Shown in pieces: positions 52,273 to 61,439 of a stretch of DNA of 64,000 nucleotides; position 1 is the first letter of the stretch, and every line of letters starts with the position of its first letter. Where the stretch lies: the NCBI RefSeq assembly GCF_001658005.1, contig NZ_CP015987.1, positions 62,001-126,000 on the forward strand, written 5' to 3'. The position numbers and the translations under genes were made by a program. This DNA comes from Sphingobium sp. EP60837 (GTDB taxonomy: Bacteria; Pseudomonadota; Alphaproteobacteria; Sphingomonadales; Sphingomonadaceae). The notes beneath the pieces were generated by a model. The model ran no database searches, was not told the DNA's origin, and saw only the letters and a program-made list of their open reading frames with translations.

Positions 52273-53451
52273 TCATTTGCCGAACGTACCCACATACAGG
52301 CCGACGGGGTAGGGCGAAGCGCCATCCTTCGACCCCTTGATGGCAAAGGCGATCTGCCTACCGTCGGGCGAGACGGTCGACTGATGCGCCTGCGCACCCG
52401 ACGGGCTGATGTTCGTCAGCGGCCGCCGCGACTTGCCATCCATGGTGACGACGAAGATGTCGAAGCCCTTATCCGAATTGGCGGCGGCCACTTCCTTCGC
52501 ATTGGCTACGCCGTTCATCTGCAGAACCATTTCGACGCCGCTTTTGCCAAGCCCGCTCACGCCGCGATACTGCCCATCGGGATCGGATGCATAATTGGAC
52601 TCCTCCAGGCCGTAACGCTCATCGGGGAAGAGGTGCGTCTCATTATGCGCTGACGTTGCGTAGACTTTGCTGACCGCCTTGCTCGCGACATCGACCTTGT
52701 ACATTTCACTGTCCACGGTCCTGGGCTCGATCGTCCAGAACATTACGGCGCGACCGCCGTCGATGAACTCATAGGCTTCGGGAAAACTCGTCTCGCCCGG
52801 CTGACCGATCTTATAATCATATAGCAGCTCAACGTCGGAAAATTGCGCAGTGCGGCCATCATTCTTCAACTTCGCCTTGACGAGTTGCAGGCCCTTGTCC
52901 CTCGGCCGTGACCAGGCAACATTGACCGACTTGTCTGCATTGGGCGTGCGTGCGATGGCAATGTCGCCCATGGCTCCCGTACCCAGCGACACCGGTTTGC
53001 CGAGCGATTTCGGCATCCAGAACAATTCGGTGCGCCCTGCATCGCCGCTACCGCCGCTGCCACCAGCCATTCCCGGGGCCGCTTCGATCAGAAAGCTATT
53101 GTCCGGCAGATAGAATATGCGCGTCACAAACTGCGTCTTGCCGAATTTGCAGGTAAGGCAGCGCACCTTCTTCGTCTTCAGGTCGACTTCATAGGCAGGG
53201 CCGTCGACCAAATCGTCCTTGGTAAAGACGATCCTGCGCCCGTCGGGCGACCAGTTGGGCCGGTTGCCCCAATCCAATATTCGCTCCTGTCGGAACGGCG
53301 CCGTCAGATAATCAATCTTGCCAACAACCGCTTCCTGCTCCGCCGCGCGCGCCGGCATGGACGCCAAGGGCGGCAAAATCGCGCCGGCCGCGCCGGCGGC
53401 GAGCACAAGCCGCCACATGTGCATCCGGGATTTTCCGTCGGTCTTCTTCAT
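52273..53451 (-). CDS. periplasmic TolB/WD40-like beta-propeller protein (second copy)
   Basis: A 392-residue exported protein with a signal peptide (WRLVLAAGAAGAILPPLASM). PD40-type blades are visible: RPNWSPDGRRIVFTKDDLVD, QSTVSPDGRQIAFAIKGSKD, and RTELFWMPKSLGKPVSLGTG, the last matching RIELFWMDPSATRAPVPLGV in the paralogue at 28.8 kb. A Cys pair (RCLTCKFG) may form a disulphide. One propeller gene goes with the glycerate/permease module and one with the ribokinase module, so they may serve the same step for two substrates. Function unresolved. Confidence 0.72.
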   Translation of the reverse strand: MKKTDGKSRMHMWRLVLAAGAAGAILPPLASMPARAAEQEAVVGKIDYLTAPFRQERILDWGNRPNWSPDGRRIVFTKDDLVDGPAYEVDLKTKKVRCLTCKFGKTQFVTRIFYLPDNSFLIEAAPGMAGGSGGSGDAGRTELFWMPKSLGKPVSLGTGAMGDIAIARTPNADKSVNVAWSRPRDKGLQLVKAKLKNDGRTAQFSDVELLYDYKIGQPGETSFPEAYEFIDGGRAVMFWTIEPRTVDSEMYKVDVASKAVSKVYATSAHNETHLFPDERYGLEESNYASDPDGQYRGVSGLGKSGVEMVLQMNGVANAKEVAAANSDKGFDIFVVTMDGKSRRPLTNISPSGAQAHQSTVSPDGRQIAFAIKGSKDGASPYPVGLYVGTFGK

Positions 53452-53555
53452 GGAATCAAACTCCTCAAATTGCCTCGCGCAAATATGCAGCGTCGTCGCA
53501 GGTCTTCGCGATCTTTCAACTTAAGCGATCATCGGTTCCAAATGGCGTAACAGCA

Positions 53556-54503
53556 TTACGCGGAACACTGCCTCAACCTTTCAAGAACGGCTGAACGGTC
53601 CGGGATGGAAGCAGCGGCGCCCACTGTCTGGACGGCAATGGAGCCTGCCGCGTTCGCCTCGATCGCTGCGGTTGCAAGATCATCGCCTCGCGCCAGCCCA
53701 GCAGCCAAATAGCCGCAAAAGCAGTCCCCCGCACCTGTGGTATCGATCACATCAACTTTATGCCCTGGGATGCGCAACACCGATCCGCTGCGGACGATGG
53801 CCAATCCGTCAGCGCCTATCGTCGCGACCAGCGCCTGGCGGCCGCTCATTCCCATACGATCCCTGTAGGAAAGAAGCGCCGCATCGTTCAGTCCTTCATC
53901 GGCGCCCGCCAGGAGAAACAGTTCTGCTTCATTGACCACCAATATATCGCATAGAGGCAGTAGCTCCCTGGCCGCCATGCTGGCAGGTGCGGCGTTGAGG
54001 ACGGTGGTCGCTCCAGCGGATTGCCCCATGTTGAAAAATGCCGTCGCTGCCGATACGGGCGTCTCCATCTGAGTAAGGCAAATGTCGCCCGGCATGACTT
54101 CCACGCTTTTTACCAGACCCGCGTCCACCTTGCTGTTTGCGCCAGCCACTACGATGATTTGATTGTCATGTGGAGATGTCGCGACCAGTGCCGCCCCGGT
54201 CGGCGAACCGACCGGGATCATTTTACTTACGTCCACGCCATAGTCTTGCAATGTGGCGGTCATCGTCGCACCTTCAACATCCGATCCGACCGCGGCCAGC
54301 AGGGTGCAGGCCGCGCCGGCCCTCACCGCTCCGACCGCCTGATTGGCGCCTTTCCCCCCCAGTTGGCGCACAAGGCCGCGGCCTTCCACCGTTTCACCCG
54401 CCTTGGGCAGGCGGACAGCGCTGACGATCAGATCGACATTGACGCTTCCCAGCACGACAACCTTGCCGCCATCCTTCAAGCCAGTGAACGGCCGCGACGT
54501 CAT
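53556..54503 (-). CDS. rbsK: ribokinase (PfkB family)
   Basis: A 315-residue cytosolic sugar kinase. The N-terminal signature VVVLGSVNVDLIVSAVRLPK and the GGKGANQAVGAVRAG segment are ribokinase-like. The C-terminal PfkB motif DTTGAGD lies at 254-260 with the catalytic D260. The start overlaps the RpiB stop by 4 nt, so the two are translationally coupled. D-ribose is the standard substrate, but ribokinase/RpiB pairs can also serve allose, allulose or other pentose routes. No ribose ABC transporter is present. Confidence 0.88.
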   Translation of the reverse strand: MTSRPFTGLKDGGKVVVLGSVNVDLIVSAVRLPKAGETVEGRGLVRQLGGKGANQAVGAVRAGAACTLLAAVGSDVEGATMTATLQDYGVDVSKMIPVGSPTGAALVATSPHDNQIIVVAGANSKVDAGLVKSVEVMPGDICLTQMETPVSAATAFFNMGQSAGATTVLNAAPASMAARELLPLCDILVVNEAELFLLAGADEGLNDAALLSYRDRMGMSGRQALVATIGADGLAIVRSGSVLRIPGHKVDVIDTTGAGDCFCGYLAAGLARGDDLATAAIEANAAGSIAVQTVGAAASIPDRSAVLERLRQCSA

Positions 54504-55093
54504 CCGGCAGACAGGTCCGAAGAGCCGGAGGTCGCCAGAGCTTCCTCCAACAGCGCGAGCTTGGCGACACGACGGCGAAAATGTTCTTCTTCGCTAAACC
54601 GCGCGGCCAAAAATTGCCGCACGATGTCGAGTGCGATCTGGGGCCCGGTTATCCATGCACCGATGCAAAGCACGTTGACATCGTCATGCACCACGGCCTG
54701 CCGCGCAACATATGTGTCGTGAGCCACCGCCGCGCGAATGCCCCTGATCTTGTTCGCCGCGATGCACGCCCCCGCGCCGGTCCCGCACAACAAGATGACG
54801 CGATCCGCCTCGCCTTCCAATATCGCCCGCACGGCGCGCTGCGTGATGTCGGGAAAATCCACCGGCTCTTCTGACCGGGTGCCCACATCGATGATCCGGC
54901 CGCAATGACGGCTCAGCAGTTCGAGCACGGGAACGCGCAGGTTAAATCCCGCATGATCGTTCGCGAAGCCGATCCTTTCACGGAAGGGAATAGCCTGTTC
55001 GTCGGCTGCCAAAGTTTCCGCAACTGCCATCTCAATAATCCCCACTGTCCCCGCCGACGCGGAATTTCCAGTTCCAATCATCACGAAGCTCAT
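54500..55093 (-). CDS. rpiB: RpiB/LacA/LacB-family sugar-phosphate isomerase
   Basis: A 197-residue isomerase. The core has GFANDHAGFNLRVPVLELLS, then IDVGTRSEEPVDFPDITQ, and LLCGTGAGACIAANKIRGIR with the catalytic Cys (C103 from the chosen start). RpiB usually starts close to the first strand; here about 40 extra N-terminal residues precede it. The ATG at 55030 would shorten this, so the start is uncertain. Together with ribokinase it would isomerise ribose-5-phosphate or a hexose-6-phosphate. It sits 16 nt after the FG-GAP gene. Confidence 0.85.
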   Translation of the reverse strand: MSFVMIGTGNSASAGTVGIIEMAVAETLAADEQAIPFRERIGFANDHAGFNLRVPVLELLSRHCGRIIDVGTRSEEPVDFPDITQRAVRAILEGEADRVILLCGTGAGACIAANKIRGIRAAVAHDTYVARQAVVHDDVNVLCIGAWITGPQIALDIVRQFLAARFSEEEHFRRRVAKLALLEEALATSGSSDLSAG

Positions 55094-55109
55094 TCGAGCT
55101 GGGCGATCC

Positions 55110-56417
55110 TCAAGGCGCCTTTGAAAGCAGCAGCCTCGCCTGCGTACCCCAGGTCCCAACGAACAGATCTTCCTTTCCGTCGCCGTTCACATCGCCCTTG
55201 GCCATGCTCCAGCTACGCCCGACGCTTGCAGCAGGAATTACCAAGGCGGTGACGTCAGAAAAATAGCCCTTCCCGTTATTTGCATAAGCCCGCAGTTGCA
55301 GCGGCTTGAAACCAGGCACATCGATCGCGCCGACAATCAGGTCCATCGCGCCGTCATGGTTGAAGTCGATCGGCATGCCCCCCCAGCTGGAAAAGCGGTT
55401 CGCGGGCAGGCGCTTGGCCGTTTCGTCGCGGAATTTCGCTCCGCCCTTGTTGATCAGCAGACGGGCTTGCGGATCCTTGTCCCACGCCTTGTTATTGCTG
55501 GTGAGGTTTAGGAATAAGATGTCCTTCCTTCCGTCCCCATCGACATCGAATACATGGACTTCGCGGGTTTCGATCGGCATCAACAGTTGCAGAGCCTTGG
55601 GCGCTTCACGAAAATGCCCCTTTCCATCATTCAGAAGCAATCGGTTCGGCGGGCTTTCGTTGGCGACGACCATGTCGAGATCGCCGTCTCCGTCGATATC
55701 GGCAAGTGCAATGTCCTGCGCGTCGTCCGCATCGCGGGGCAGATGCGTCGTGGTGACGTCGATGAACGTGCCGGGCTTCTCCGGATTGTTCAGCCACAGG
55801 AAATCCTGGGCTGACGCGCGGGGCTTGCCCGGTCGCTCCTCCGCCGAATTGCCGATAACGATATCGGGAAGGCCATCACCGTTCACGTCGTGGACCGCCA
55901 AGCCATTGCCTTCGCTCATGCTGGGCAACCGATCCGACGCGTCAGTGAAGACACCGCCCGCTCCACCCAGGAACAACTGATGCGCATGGTCCTCCTCCGC
56001 AACGAAGATCAGGTCGGGAAAGCCGTCGCGGTCGAAGTCGGCGGAGAGCACATGTTCGCTGTCATGCGCCTTGGTTGCAAACGCGCCTTGCCGCCAGCTG
56101 AACTGGCCCTTGCCGTCATTGATGTACAGACGGTTCGGCCCCATTTCGACAGCCAGCGCCGCATCGAGATCGCCATCCCCGTCCACATCCACCAGAGCCA
56201 CATCCAGTGCATGAATATATTTTGCCGCCGGAACGTGCGTATCCGTCACATCCTCGAACAGGGTCGGCGCAGCCGCGCTGTCCTGCGCATGAGCGGGGAC
56301 CAAGCTGACAGCCGCGAGCGACGCCATCATCAACGGCTTGTACAGGGCACGGACAGCCCAAACAGCGCTCCGGTTGGTCGAAGATAGTGTCACCGCCACT
56401 TTGCTCCTTTTGATCAT
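55110..56417 (-). CDS. exported FG-GAP/VCBS repeat beta-propeller
   Basis: A 435-residue exported protein with a signal peptide (residues about 14-46, ending VPAHAQ). Seven calcium-binding repeat signatures are visible: DVDGDGDLD, DFDRDGFPD, DVNGDGLPD, DIDGDGDLD, DVDGDGRKD, DFNHDGAMD and DVNGDGKED. This predicts a seven-bladed integrin-alpha-like propeller with one Ca site per blade. ATG 56417 is chosen because the signal starts there and the isomerase gene ends 9 nt upstream. Such propellers bind carbohydrates or partner proteins at the cell surface; no catalytic motif is evident. Confidence 0.85.
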   Translation of the reverse strand: MIKRSKVAVTLSSTNRSAVWAVRALYKPLMMASLAAVSLVPAHAQDSAAAPTLFEDVTDTHVPAAKYIHALDVALVDVDGDGDLDAALAVEMGPNRLYINDGKGQFSWRQGAFATKAHDSEHVLSADFDRDGFPDLIFVAEEDHAHQLFLGGAGGVFTDASDRLPSMSEGNGLAVHDVNGDGLPDIVIGNSAEERPGKPRASAQDFLWLNNPEKPGTFIDVTTTHLPRDADDAQDIALADIDGDGDLDMVVANESPPNRLLLNDGKGHFREAPKALQLLMPIETREVHVFDVDGDGRKDILFLNLTSNNKAWDKDPQARLLINKGGAKFRDETAKRLPANRFSSWGGMPIDFNHDGAMDLIVGAIDVPGFKPLQLRAYANNGKGYFSDVTALVIPAASVGRSWSMAKGDVNGDGKEDLFVGTWGTQARLLLSKAP

Positions 56418-56425
56418 GACTTGGC

Positions 56426-57388
56426 TCAATGGCCGCCGCGCGCGATTGGAAGCGAACGAAGATAGGCGAGGCTCCGCGCCATCGCATCGATGCGCGGTCC
56501 GGTGAAAGGCGGGTCCTGCTCCACAAAATAGCGGTGGACCCCCGAGGTCCTTGCGACCGGCAGGATGCTGTTCCAGTCGATCTTGCCTCCGCCGACTTCG
56601 ACGGGGTCTTGCCGCAAGTGAAAGTTTACGGGTGTGCTCGCCTTGATATCCTTGACGTGCATCTGATTGAACCGGCCAGGATATTTGCGTAACCATGCCA
56701 CAGGGTCGTGACCCGCCGTGACAAGCCAGCCCACATCCATCTCGAAGTCGACCAGCCGGGGATTGGTGCGCTCCAGCAGGATCTGCAGTCCCGTCTTCTC
56801 GCCGATGGGCGCGAATTCGACATTATGGTTGTGATAACCAACGCGAAGGCCATGCTTTTTGAGGGCTGAGCCCGCCTGGTTCAGAAAATTGGCCATCTGT
56901 TCATAGCGTGCCGCCGACAGGGGCGATCCATCGGCACGCATCAAGGATGAGAAGGGCACCGGCTCGCCCCATTTCGGGTCTTTGGGAAACTGAAACAAAG
57001 GCAGGACGGCTTCGCGTGCGCCCAGCGTCGTCAGATCTTCGCCCAGCTTATCCATATCGTCAAAGGTCAGCCCGCTGGCGCCGGGAACGGATGACGACGC
57101 GGCGACATGGACGCTGCGGCAGTATAACCCCGCCTGGTCCAGCGCAGCGCGCATCTGGGCGGCCGTACGACCATGCATCGAAGCGATTTCCACGCTGCGG
57201 AAGCCGAGCTTGGCGACCTGATCCAAAGTTCCGTGCAGGTCTCGCCGCAAATCCGGGTCCAGCGCATAGAGCTGAACGCCGATACCATCCGTACCCCAGA
57301 TGCCGCCCGACTTCGCGATCGCAGGCATGCTCGCCCCCAACATCATGATTGCGGAGCTTTTCAGCATCTCACGGCGGTTCATTGGCAT
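56426..57388 (-). CDS. TIM-barrel sugar isomerase/epimerase-like protein, Tat-exported
   Basis: A 320-residue AP-endonuclease-2-type TIM barrel (IGVQLYALDPDLRRDLHGTL, LGFRSVEIASMHGRT, HGLRVGYHNHNVEFAPIGEK, VDFEMDVGWLVTAGHD, FNQMHVKDIK) with metal ligands in the H, E, D and H positions of those segments. The N-terminus NRREMLKSSAIMMLGASMPA is a twin-arginine signal, so it works in the periplasm. There, free sugars or 3-keto-glycosides are likelier substrates than sugar phosphates. Related exported proteins act in keto-glycoside lyase/hydratase pathways; that function is inferred. It lies between the transporter and the FG-GAP gene. Confidence 0.82.
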   Translation of the reverse strand: MPMNRREMLKSSAIMMLGASMPAIAKSGGIWGTDGIGVQLYALDPDLRRDLHGTLDQVAKLGFRSVEIASMHGRTAAQMRAALDQAGLYCRSVHVAASSSVPGASGLTFDDMDKLGEDLTTLGAREAVLPLFQFPKDPKWGEPVPFSSLMRADGSPLSAARYEQMANFLNQAGSALKKHGLRVGYHNHNVEFAPIGEKTGLQILLERTNPRLVDFEMDVGWLVTAGHDPVAWLRKYPGRFNQMHVKDIKASTPVNFHLRQDPVEVGGGKIDWNSILPVARTSGVHRYFVEQDPPFTGPRIDAMARSLAYLRSLPIARGGH

Positions 57389-57437
57389 TTTACTTTCCTG
57401 AAGGAGAATGAAGCTCTCGTGGGTGGCGAGGCGGCGT

Positions 57438-58763
57438 TCAGGCCAGGGCAGTCATTCTGGACACCTCCCGTAACCTTTCTTCGGGATAACGGAGCATGCA
57501 CAGCACGACGCACAATGAAAACAGCGCCGGCACCACACCGATCAAGGCGCGCAGCAACCCGGCATTGCGGGGGTCGCCTGCATGCGCGGGGTCGAATTCG
57601 TACCAGCCGAGCAGTAGGAAGGCCAAGCCGACCGCAAGCCCGAGCGCCAGCTTCATAGAGCCATTCAACGTCGCATAGAGGAGACCGGTACGATCGACGC
57701 CGAAGCGCGCCCGACTAGCGTCCGCGACGTCAGCCATCAGCGCCCGGGGAAGGAACCAGGCGATCGGAATGCAAAGCCCCAGCGCCCCGACATTGGCCGC
57801 CGTCAACCAGAAGAACTGCGGCGGCTGGATGGCCATGCCCAATTGCAGCACCGCCTGCAGGAAAGCGCCCGCCTGGAGCGCTCGCGCCTTGCCGATCCGC
57901 CCCGCAAGTTTTGCGAACAGCGGCGTTCCGGCAAAGGCTGCGGCATAGGCGATGAGAATCAACGTACTCGCGGTCGCCCGGTCGAACCCCAACTGGCCCA
58001 TGTAGAAGAACAGAGCCACGGCGTTGGCGACACCAGTTGAGAGTGCGATCAGCAGGTCCGCCAGAACGAGGCGCACCACCGGACCCTGCCGGAACAACGC
58101 GACATAATCCCCGATCGACATGCGACCCTGCTCCACGGAAACGCGCTTTTCAGGCACCGCCCATAACGCCATGATAATCGCACCGGGAACAAGCAGCATC
58201 ATGACCCAACCGGCAGCGCGCATCCCTGCCGCCGGATCATCGGGGTAGGCGCGTGCGACCAATGGCAGGATGGCAAGGATCGAAAACTGGCCTGCCGTCG
58301 CGAATATCTGCCACCAGGCGAAGATGCGGGTGCGGCCCTCGGAATCGGACGATAGCGTTGCCGTCCACGCCAGATGCGACAATACGATCATGGAAAAGCC
58401 CAAAAAGGCGACGAACAGCCATGACCATAAATAGGTCATGCCAACGCCGCGCTCTGCTTGGAACAGCGCGTAGGTTGACAGCATGAGAATGGGAGCGCTC
58501 GCCACCAGCCATGGCCGATACCGTCCCAAACGGCTGCGCGTCGCGTCCATCATGCCGCCCAGCACTGGATCGATCAGCAGGTCAAGCACACGCACCGTCA
58601 TGAACGCAGTGCCGACGGCGGCGACCGGCAGGGCCATGGCGTTGGCGTAAAATTCGGGCAGGAACACTGTAATGAGTGTCGCGAACGCCTGGATCGCGAG
58701 AGCCGTGGCGCAAAAGCCGGCAAGCCGTGACGCAGCCACAGTCTCAATTTTCTCGTGCATCAT
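57438..58763 (-). CDS. GPH/MelB-type sugar transporter (MFS)
   Basis: A 441-residue inner-membrane protein with about 12 hydrophobic helices. GPH-family features are VRVLDLLIDPVLGGMMDATR and RLGRYRPWLVASAPILMLST in loop 2-3, and the central loop FRQGPVVRLVLADLLIAL. Such symporters import glycosides, pentosides or glucuronides with Na or H. ATG 58763 follows GGATGGGATGA. It is the first gene of a leftward series with the isomerase, FG-GAP, RpiB and ribokinase genes. A TGGT-N3-ACCA operator candidate lies 22 nt upstream of the start. Confidence 0.87.
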   Translation of the reverse strand: MMHEKIETVAASRLAGFCATALAIQAFATLITVFLPEFYANAMALPVAAVGTAFMTVRVLDLLIDPVLGGMMDATRSRLGRYRPWLVASAPILMLSTYALFQAERGVGMTYLWSWLFVAFLGFSMIVLSHLAWTATLSSDSEGRTRIFAWWQIFATAGQFSILAILPLVARAYPDDPAAGMRAAGWVMMLLVPGAIIMALWAVPEKRVSVEQGRMSIGDYVALFRQGPVVRLVLADLLIALSTGVANAVALFFYMGQLGFDRATASTLILIAYAAAFAGTPLFAKLAGRIGKARALQAGAFLQAVLQLGMAIQPPQFFWLTAANVGALGLCIPIAWFLPRALMADVADASRARFGVDRTGLLYATLNGSMKLALGLAVGLAFLLLGWYEFDPAHAGDPRNAGLLRALIGVVPALFSLCVVLCMLRYPEERLREVSRMTALA

Positions 58764-58784
58764 GTCATCCCATCCGATCGCAAC

Positions 58785-58795
58785 TGGTAATACCA
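58785..58795. promoter_or_regulatory. FadR/GntR-type operator candidate TGGTAATACCA
   Basis: A perfect TGGT-N3-ACCA palindrome 22 nt before the transporter start. That spacing would let a repressor block transcription of the transporter-to-ribokinase series. It matches the site at 42681-42691 near the only FCD-type GntR gene in the window. Confidence 0.55.
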
Positions 58796-58942
58796 CATCA
58801 AAAATGCTTAGCCAGCGGATTTTGAAATGCCGGCCTGTGGCGGGACGGCGCACAGCAACCGATGGGTTTGAGGCTAACGAAAAATTGCGGCCCGCGCGCT
58901 CAACCGAGCCACGGGCCGCTCTGATATCCTTCAACTCGGATC

Positions 58943-58971
58943 AAAGCGGGATCCTCAAGCGATCCCGCTTT
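58943..58971 (-). terminator. hairpin terminator of the TonB receptor gene
   Basis: AAAGCGGGATC (58943-58953) and GATCCCGCTTT (58961-58971) are perfect 11-bp arms with a 7-nt loop, beginning 5 nt after the receptor stop. A second, weaker stem (GCGGCCCG/CGGGCCGC, 58885-58919) follows. Confidence 0.7.
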
Positions 58972-58976
58972 GTGGC

Positions 58977-61361
58977 TCACCAATTAAAGCGAAGGGTCGC
59001 ACCGAATTCACGCGGCGCTGTAATCGACGCCGTACGATAACCCGAATCGAACGGAATGGTGCCGAAGGACTCGAGGCCCGGCAGCGCACCCGTAGCGACC
59101 TGGGCATTGCCTTGCGACACGCGCTGCGCACGGGTCTGGTCGAGCAGGTTCTTCACGAACAGGTTCAACTCCCAGCGATCCTCGCCGCGAATACCCGCGA
59201 AAACGTCAATCTTGGTAAAGTCGCGGTAGGTGTAGTTGCTGTTTTGCGACGTGAAGCCCGGCCGGTAGGACAACAGGCCGCGGATGAACGGCGTCAGCGA
59301 ACCCATGCCGAAGCGGACTTCACCATTGCTCGACAGGCTGAACTTGGGAACATCGGCGATGCGGTCGTTACGTGGGCAAACTGCGACCTGGTTGGTGCCG
59401 GGAACGCTGGGTGTGCCGATCGAGTCCGGAACGCCGTCGCCATTATAGTCATTACAATAGAGCAGCGCGTCGTCATAATGCGCGTCGGCATAGGTAGCGT
59501 TCACGTTGAAATCGACCCATTCGGACGGCTGGAAGCCCAACTGGACCTCGACGCCCTTGCTGATCGCGTCGCCGAAGGTCGGCAGCGGCGCAGTCGCCGT
59601 ATCTACGTTGCCGGGGATACGCGACGAGTTGGTCGTGAGCGACGCCGCGAAATCCACATAATTTTTGAACTTCTGATAGAAAGCAGCGACATTCAGCGTC
59701 ACCTTCCGATCAAACAAGCTGGATTTCAGACCGACTTCAAAACCGTCCGACGTTTCGTCAGGCGTCTGCAGATATTGCGGGTCCAACGGCGTCGAAACGC
59801 CCGTCGCTGCGACGCCAGGGCGGAACGATCGGCCATAGTTGGCATAAACATTCAGATCCGGATTGATCTTCCAGCTGATCGACGCACCGCCAGTGAGAGC
59901 GCTGGGCTTCACGACGCTGGTGTTGGTGCTGTCGAGGCCGATAGCAGGGATGATCAGCCGCTGCGAGCGGGTGGTCTTGCCCCAAGTCTGACGCAGACCG
60001 CCGGTGATGGTAACCCCATCGATAACCTCATAGCCCAGCAAGCCGGACACGGCATAGGATTCGCTCAGGATCGGCAGGATCACCGAGACGTCGACCGGGA
60101 ACACGAATATCTGCGGCGGCACCGGACCCGGGCCGGTCATGCCGGGGAAGATGGTGCCAAACGGATCGGTGAAGAAGGCGTCGTTGCTCTGATTGACGCG
60201 GACATTGTTGAACTTGCCATAATCATAGTTCGCCGCGATGGCCCAGTTCAGCCGCGAATTGCTGGGCGACTGCAGGCGGACTTCAGCGGTCCAAAGGTCA
60301 TAAGGAGTGTGGACGTGCTGGTTCAGCTGATAGCCGGGCACGGCATTGCCCTCATCCTGGTCTCGCTGCTGTTCGAGGCGGGTTTTCTGATAGCCGCCGT
60401 TGAATACTAGTTCGCCCCAGCCGAGATTATAGTTGGTGTTCAGCGTGATAAGATGCGTTTCATTGGTGAAGCGCAGCGCGCCTTCGCTGACCGCCAGACG
60501 GTCATCAAGATCCATCGCCGGGCCGCTGCGGAGCGGGAAGAAGGAGTTCGGGCTCGGTTGGTTGCCTGAGCCGAATACCGCGCGGAACGGCCGTGTGTCG
60601 GTCCAGAGATACTGATAAACGAGGTCCGCACGGACGTCGGATGACGGCTCCCACGCCAAAGAGAAGCGGCCGCTCATCGTTTCATTGTAGGACTGGCGCC
60701 CGTCGATATTCTTAACCTGGCCGGCACGGTTGCGGTCGTAGAGAAGCGCTCCGCGAACCGCCAGGCTGTCCTGGATGATCGGCACAGAGGCCGCGAGCTG
60801 GAAGTTGCGGGCGTGAAGATCGCTCACCGCCGCCTGAGCATAGCCGGTCGGCTTGCTGAGATCCGGGCGCGCCGAGCCGATGACGATGGAACCGGCCGGC
60901 GAGACCTTGCCGCGGAACAGGCCCTGGGGCCCACGTAGCACCTGAATCTGGCCGATGTCATAGATCGCGCTGAAGAAGGTGTTGGGATCTACGTCGATTT
61001 CGTTGAAATAGACCTGCACCGCATCGCTCGACCCGCTGTCCGGGTTGAACGAAATGCCCCGTAGTGTCGCGATGTTGCTGCGGCCGTCGCTATTTTCCAG
61101 CGTCAGACCGGGAACGACGTTCTGGATTTCCTTGACATCGAACAAATTGAGCTTGGCGACGTCCTGACCCGACACGACATCAACAGCCAGCGGCGTTTCC
61201 TGCAACGTTTCGGCGCGCCGCGTCGCGGTAACGACGATTTCCGCCGTCGGCGGCTCGATCGCGCTTTGCTCAGCCTGCTGCGCAGATGCACCGGTGGCGA
61301 TAGCCAGCCCGCACGCGCAACCCAGCAGCGATATGATGTGACGGCCCCTTGAAACCTTCAT
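58977..61361 (-). CDS. TonB-dependent outer-membrane receptor (second copy)
   Basis: A 794-residue receptor. The signal peptide ends near residue 28 (ATGASAQ), the plug follows (EIVVTATRRAETLQETPLAV, GQIQVLRGPQGLFRGKVSPA) and the barrel ends in PREFGATLRFNW. ATG 61361 is chosen because the signal peptide starts there. It resembles both the receptor at 49.6 kb and the truncated one at 62.2 kb, so three related importers lie within 15 kb. It probably handles oligosaccharides related to those of the adjacent sugar module. It is closed by a hairpin terminator and is independent of the transporter promoter. Confidence 0.92.
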   Translation of the reverse strand: MKVSRGRHIISLLGCACGLAIATGASAQQAEQSAIEPPTAEIVVTATRRAETLQETPLAVDVVSGQDVAKLNLFDVKEIQNVVPGLTLENSDGRSNIATLRGISFNPDSGSSDAVQVYFNEIDVDPNTFFSAIYDIGQIQVLRGPQGLFRGKVSPAGSIVIGSARPDLSKPTGYAQAAVSDLHARNFQLAASVPIIQDSLAVRGALLYDRNRAGQVKNIDGRQSYNETMSGRFSLAWEPSSDVRADLVYQYLWTDTRPFRAVFGSGNQPSPNSFFPLRSGPAMDLDDRLAVSEGALRFTNETHLITLNTNYNLGWGELVFNGGYQKTRLEQQRDQDEGNAVPGYQLNQHVHTPYDLWTAEVRLQSPSNSRLNWAIAANYDYGKFNNVRVNQSNDAFFTDPFGTIFPGMTGPGPVPPQIFVFPVDVSVILPILSESYAVSGLLGYEVIDGVTITGGLRQTWGKTTRSQRLIIPAIGLDSTNTSVVKPSALTGGASISWKINPDLNVYANYGRSFRPGVAATGVSTPLDPQYLQTPDETSDGFEVGLKSSLFDRKVTLNVAAFYQKFKNYVDFAASLTTNSSRIPGNVDTATAPLPTFGDAISKGVEVQLGFQPSEWVDFNVNATYADAHYDDALLYCNDYNGDGVPDSIGTPSVPGTNQVAVCPRNDRIADVPKFSLSSNGEVRFGMGSLTPFIRGLLSYRPGFTSQNSNYTYRDFTKIDVFAGIRGEDRWELNLFVKNLLDQTRAQRVSQGNAQVATGALPGLESFGTIPFDSGYRTASITAPREFGATLRFNW

Positions 61362-61439
61362 AGTCCCCTCCTCTTCTGAGATAACTGACATTTGCCAGAT
61401 ATCGGATGCGCCGTTGCCTTAGAAGAATGGGCGGAGGCT

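Noticed and set aside
59112..60410. 432-codon plus-strand frame over the second TonB receptor
   Set aside because: Antisense to conserved barrel strands; no recognisable domain.
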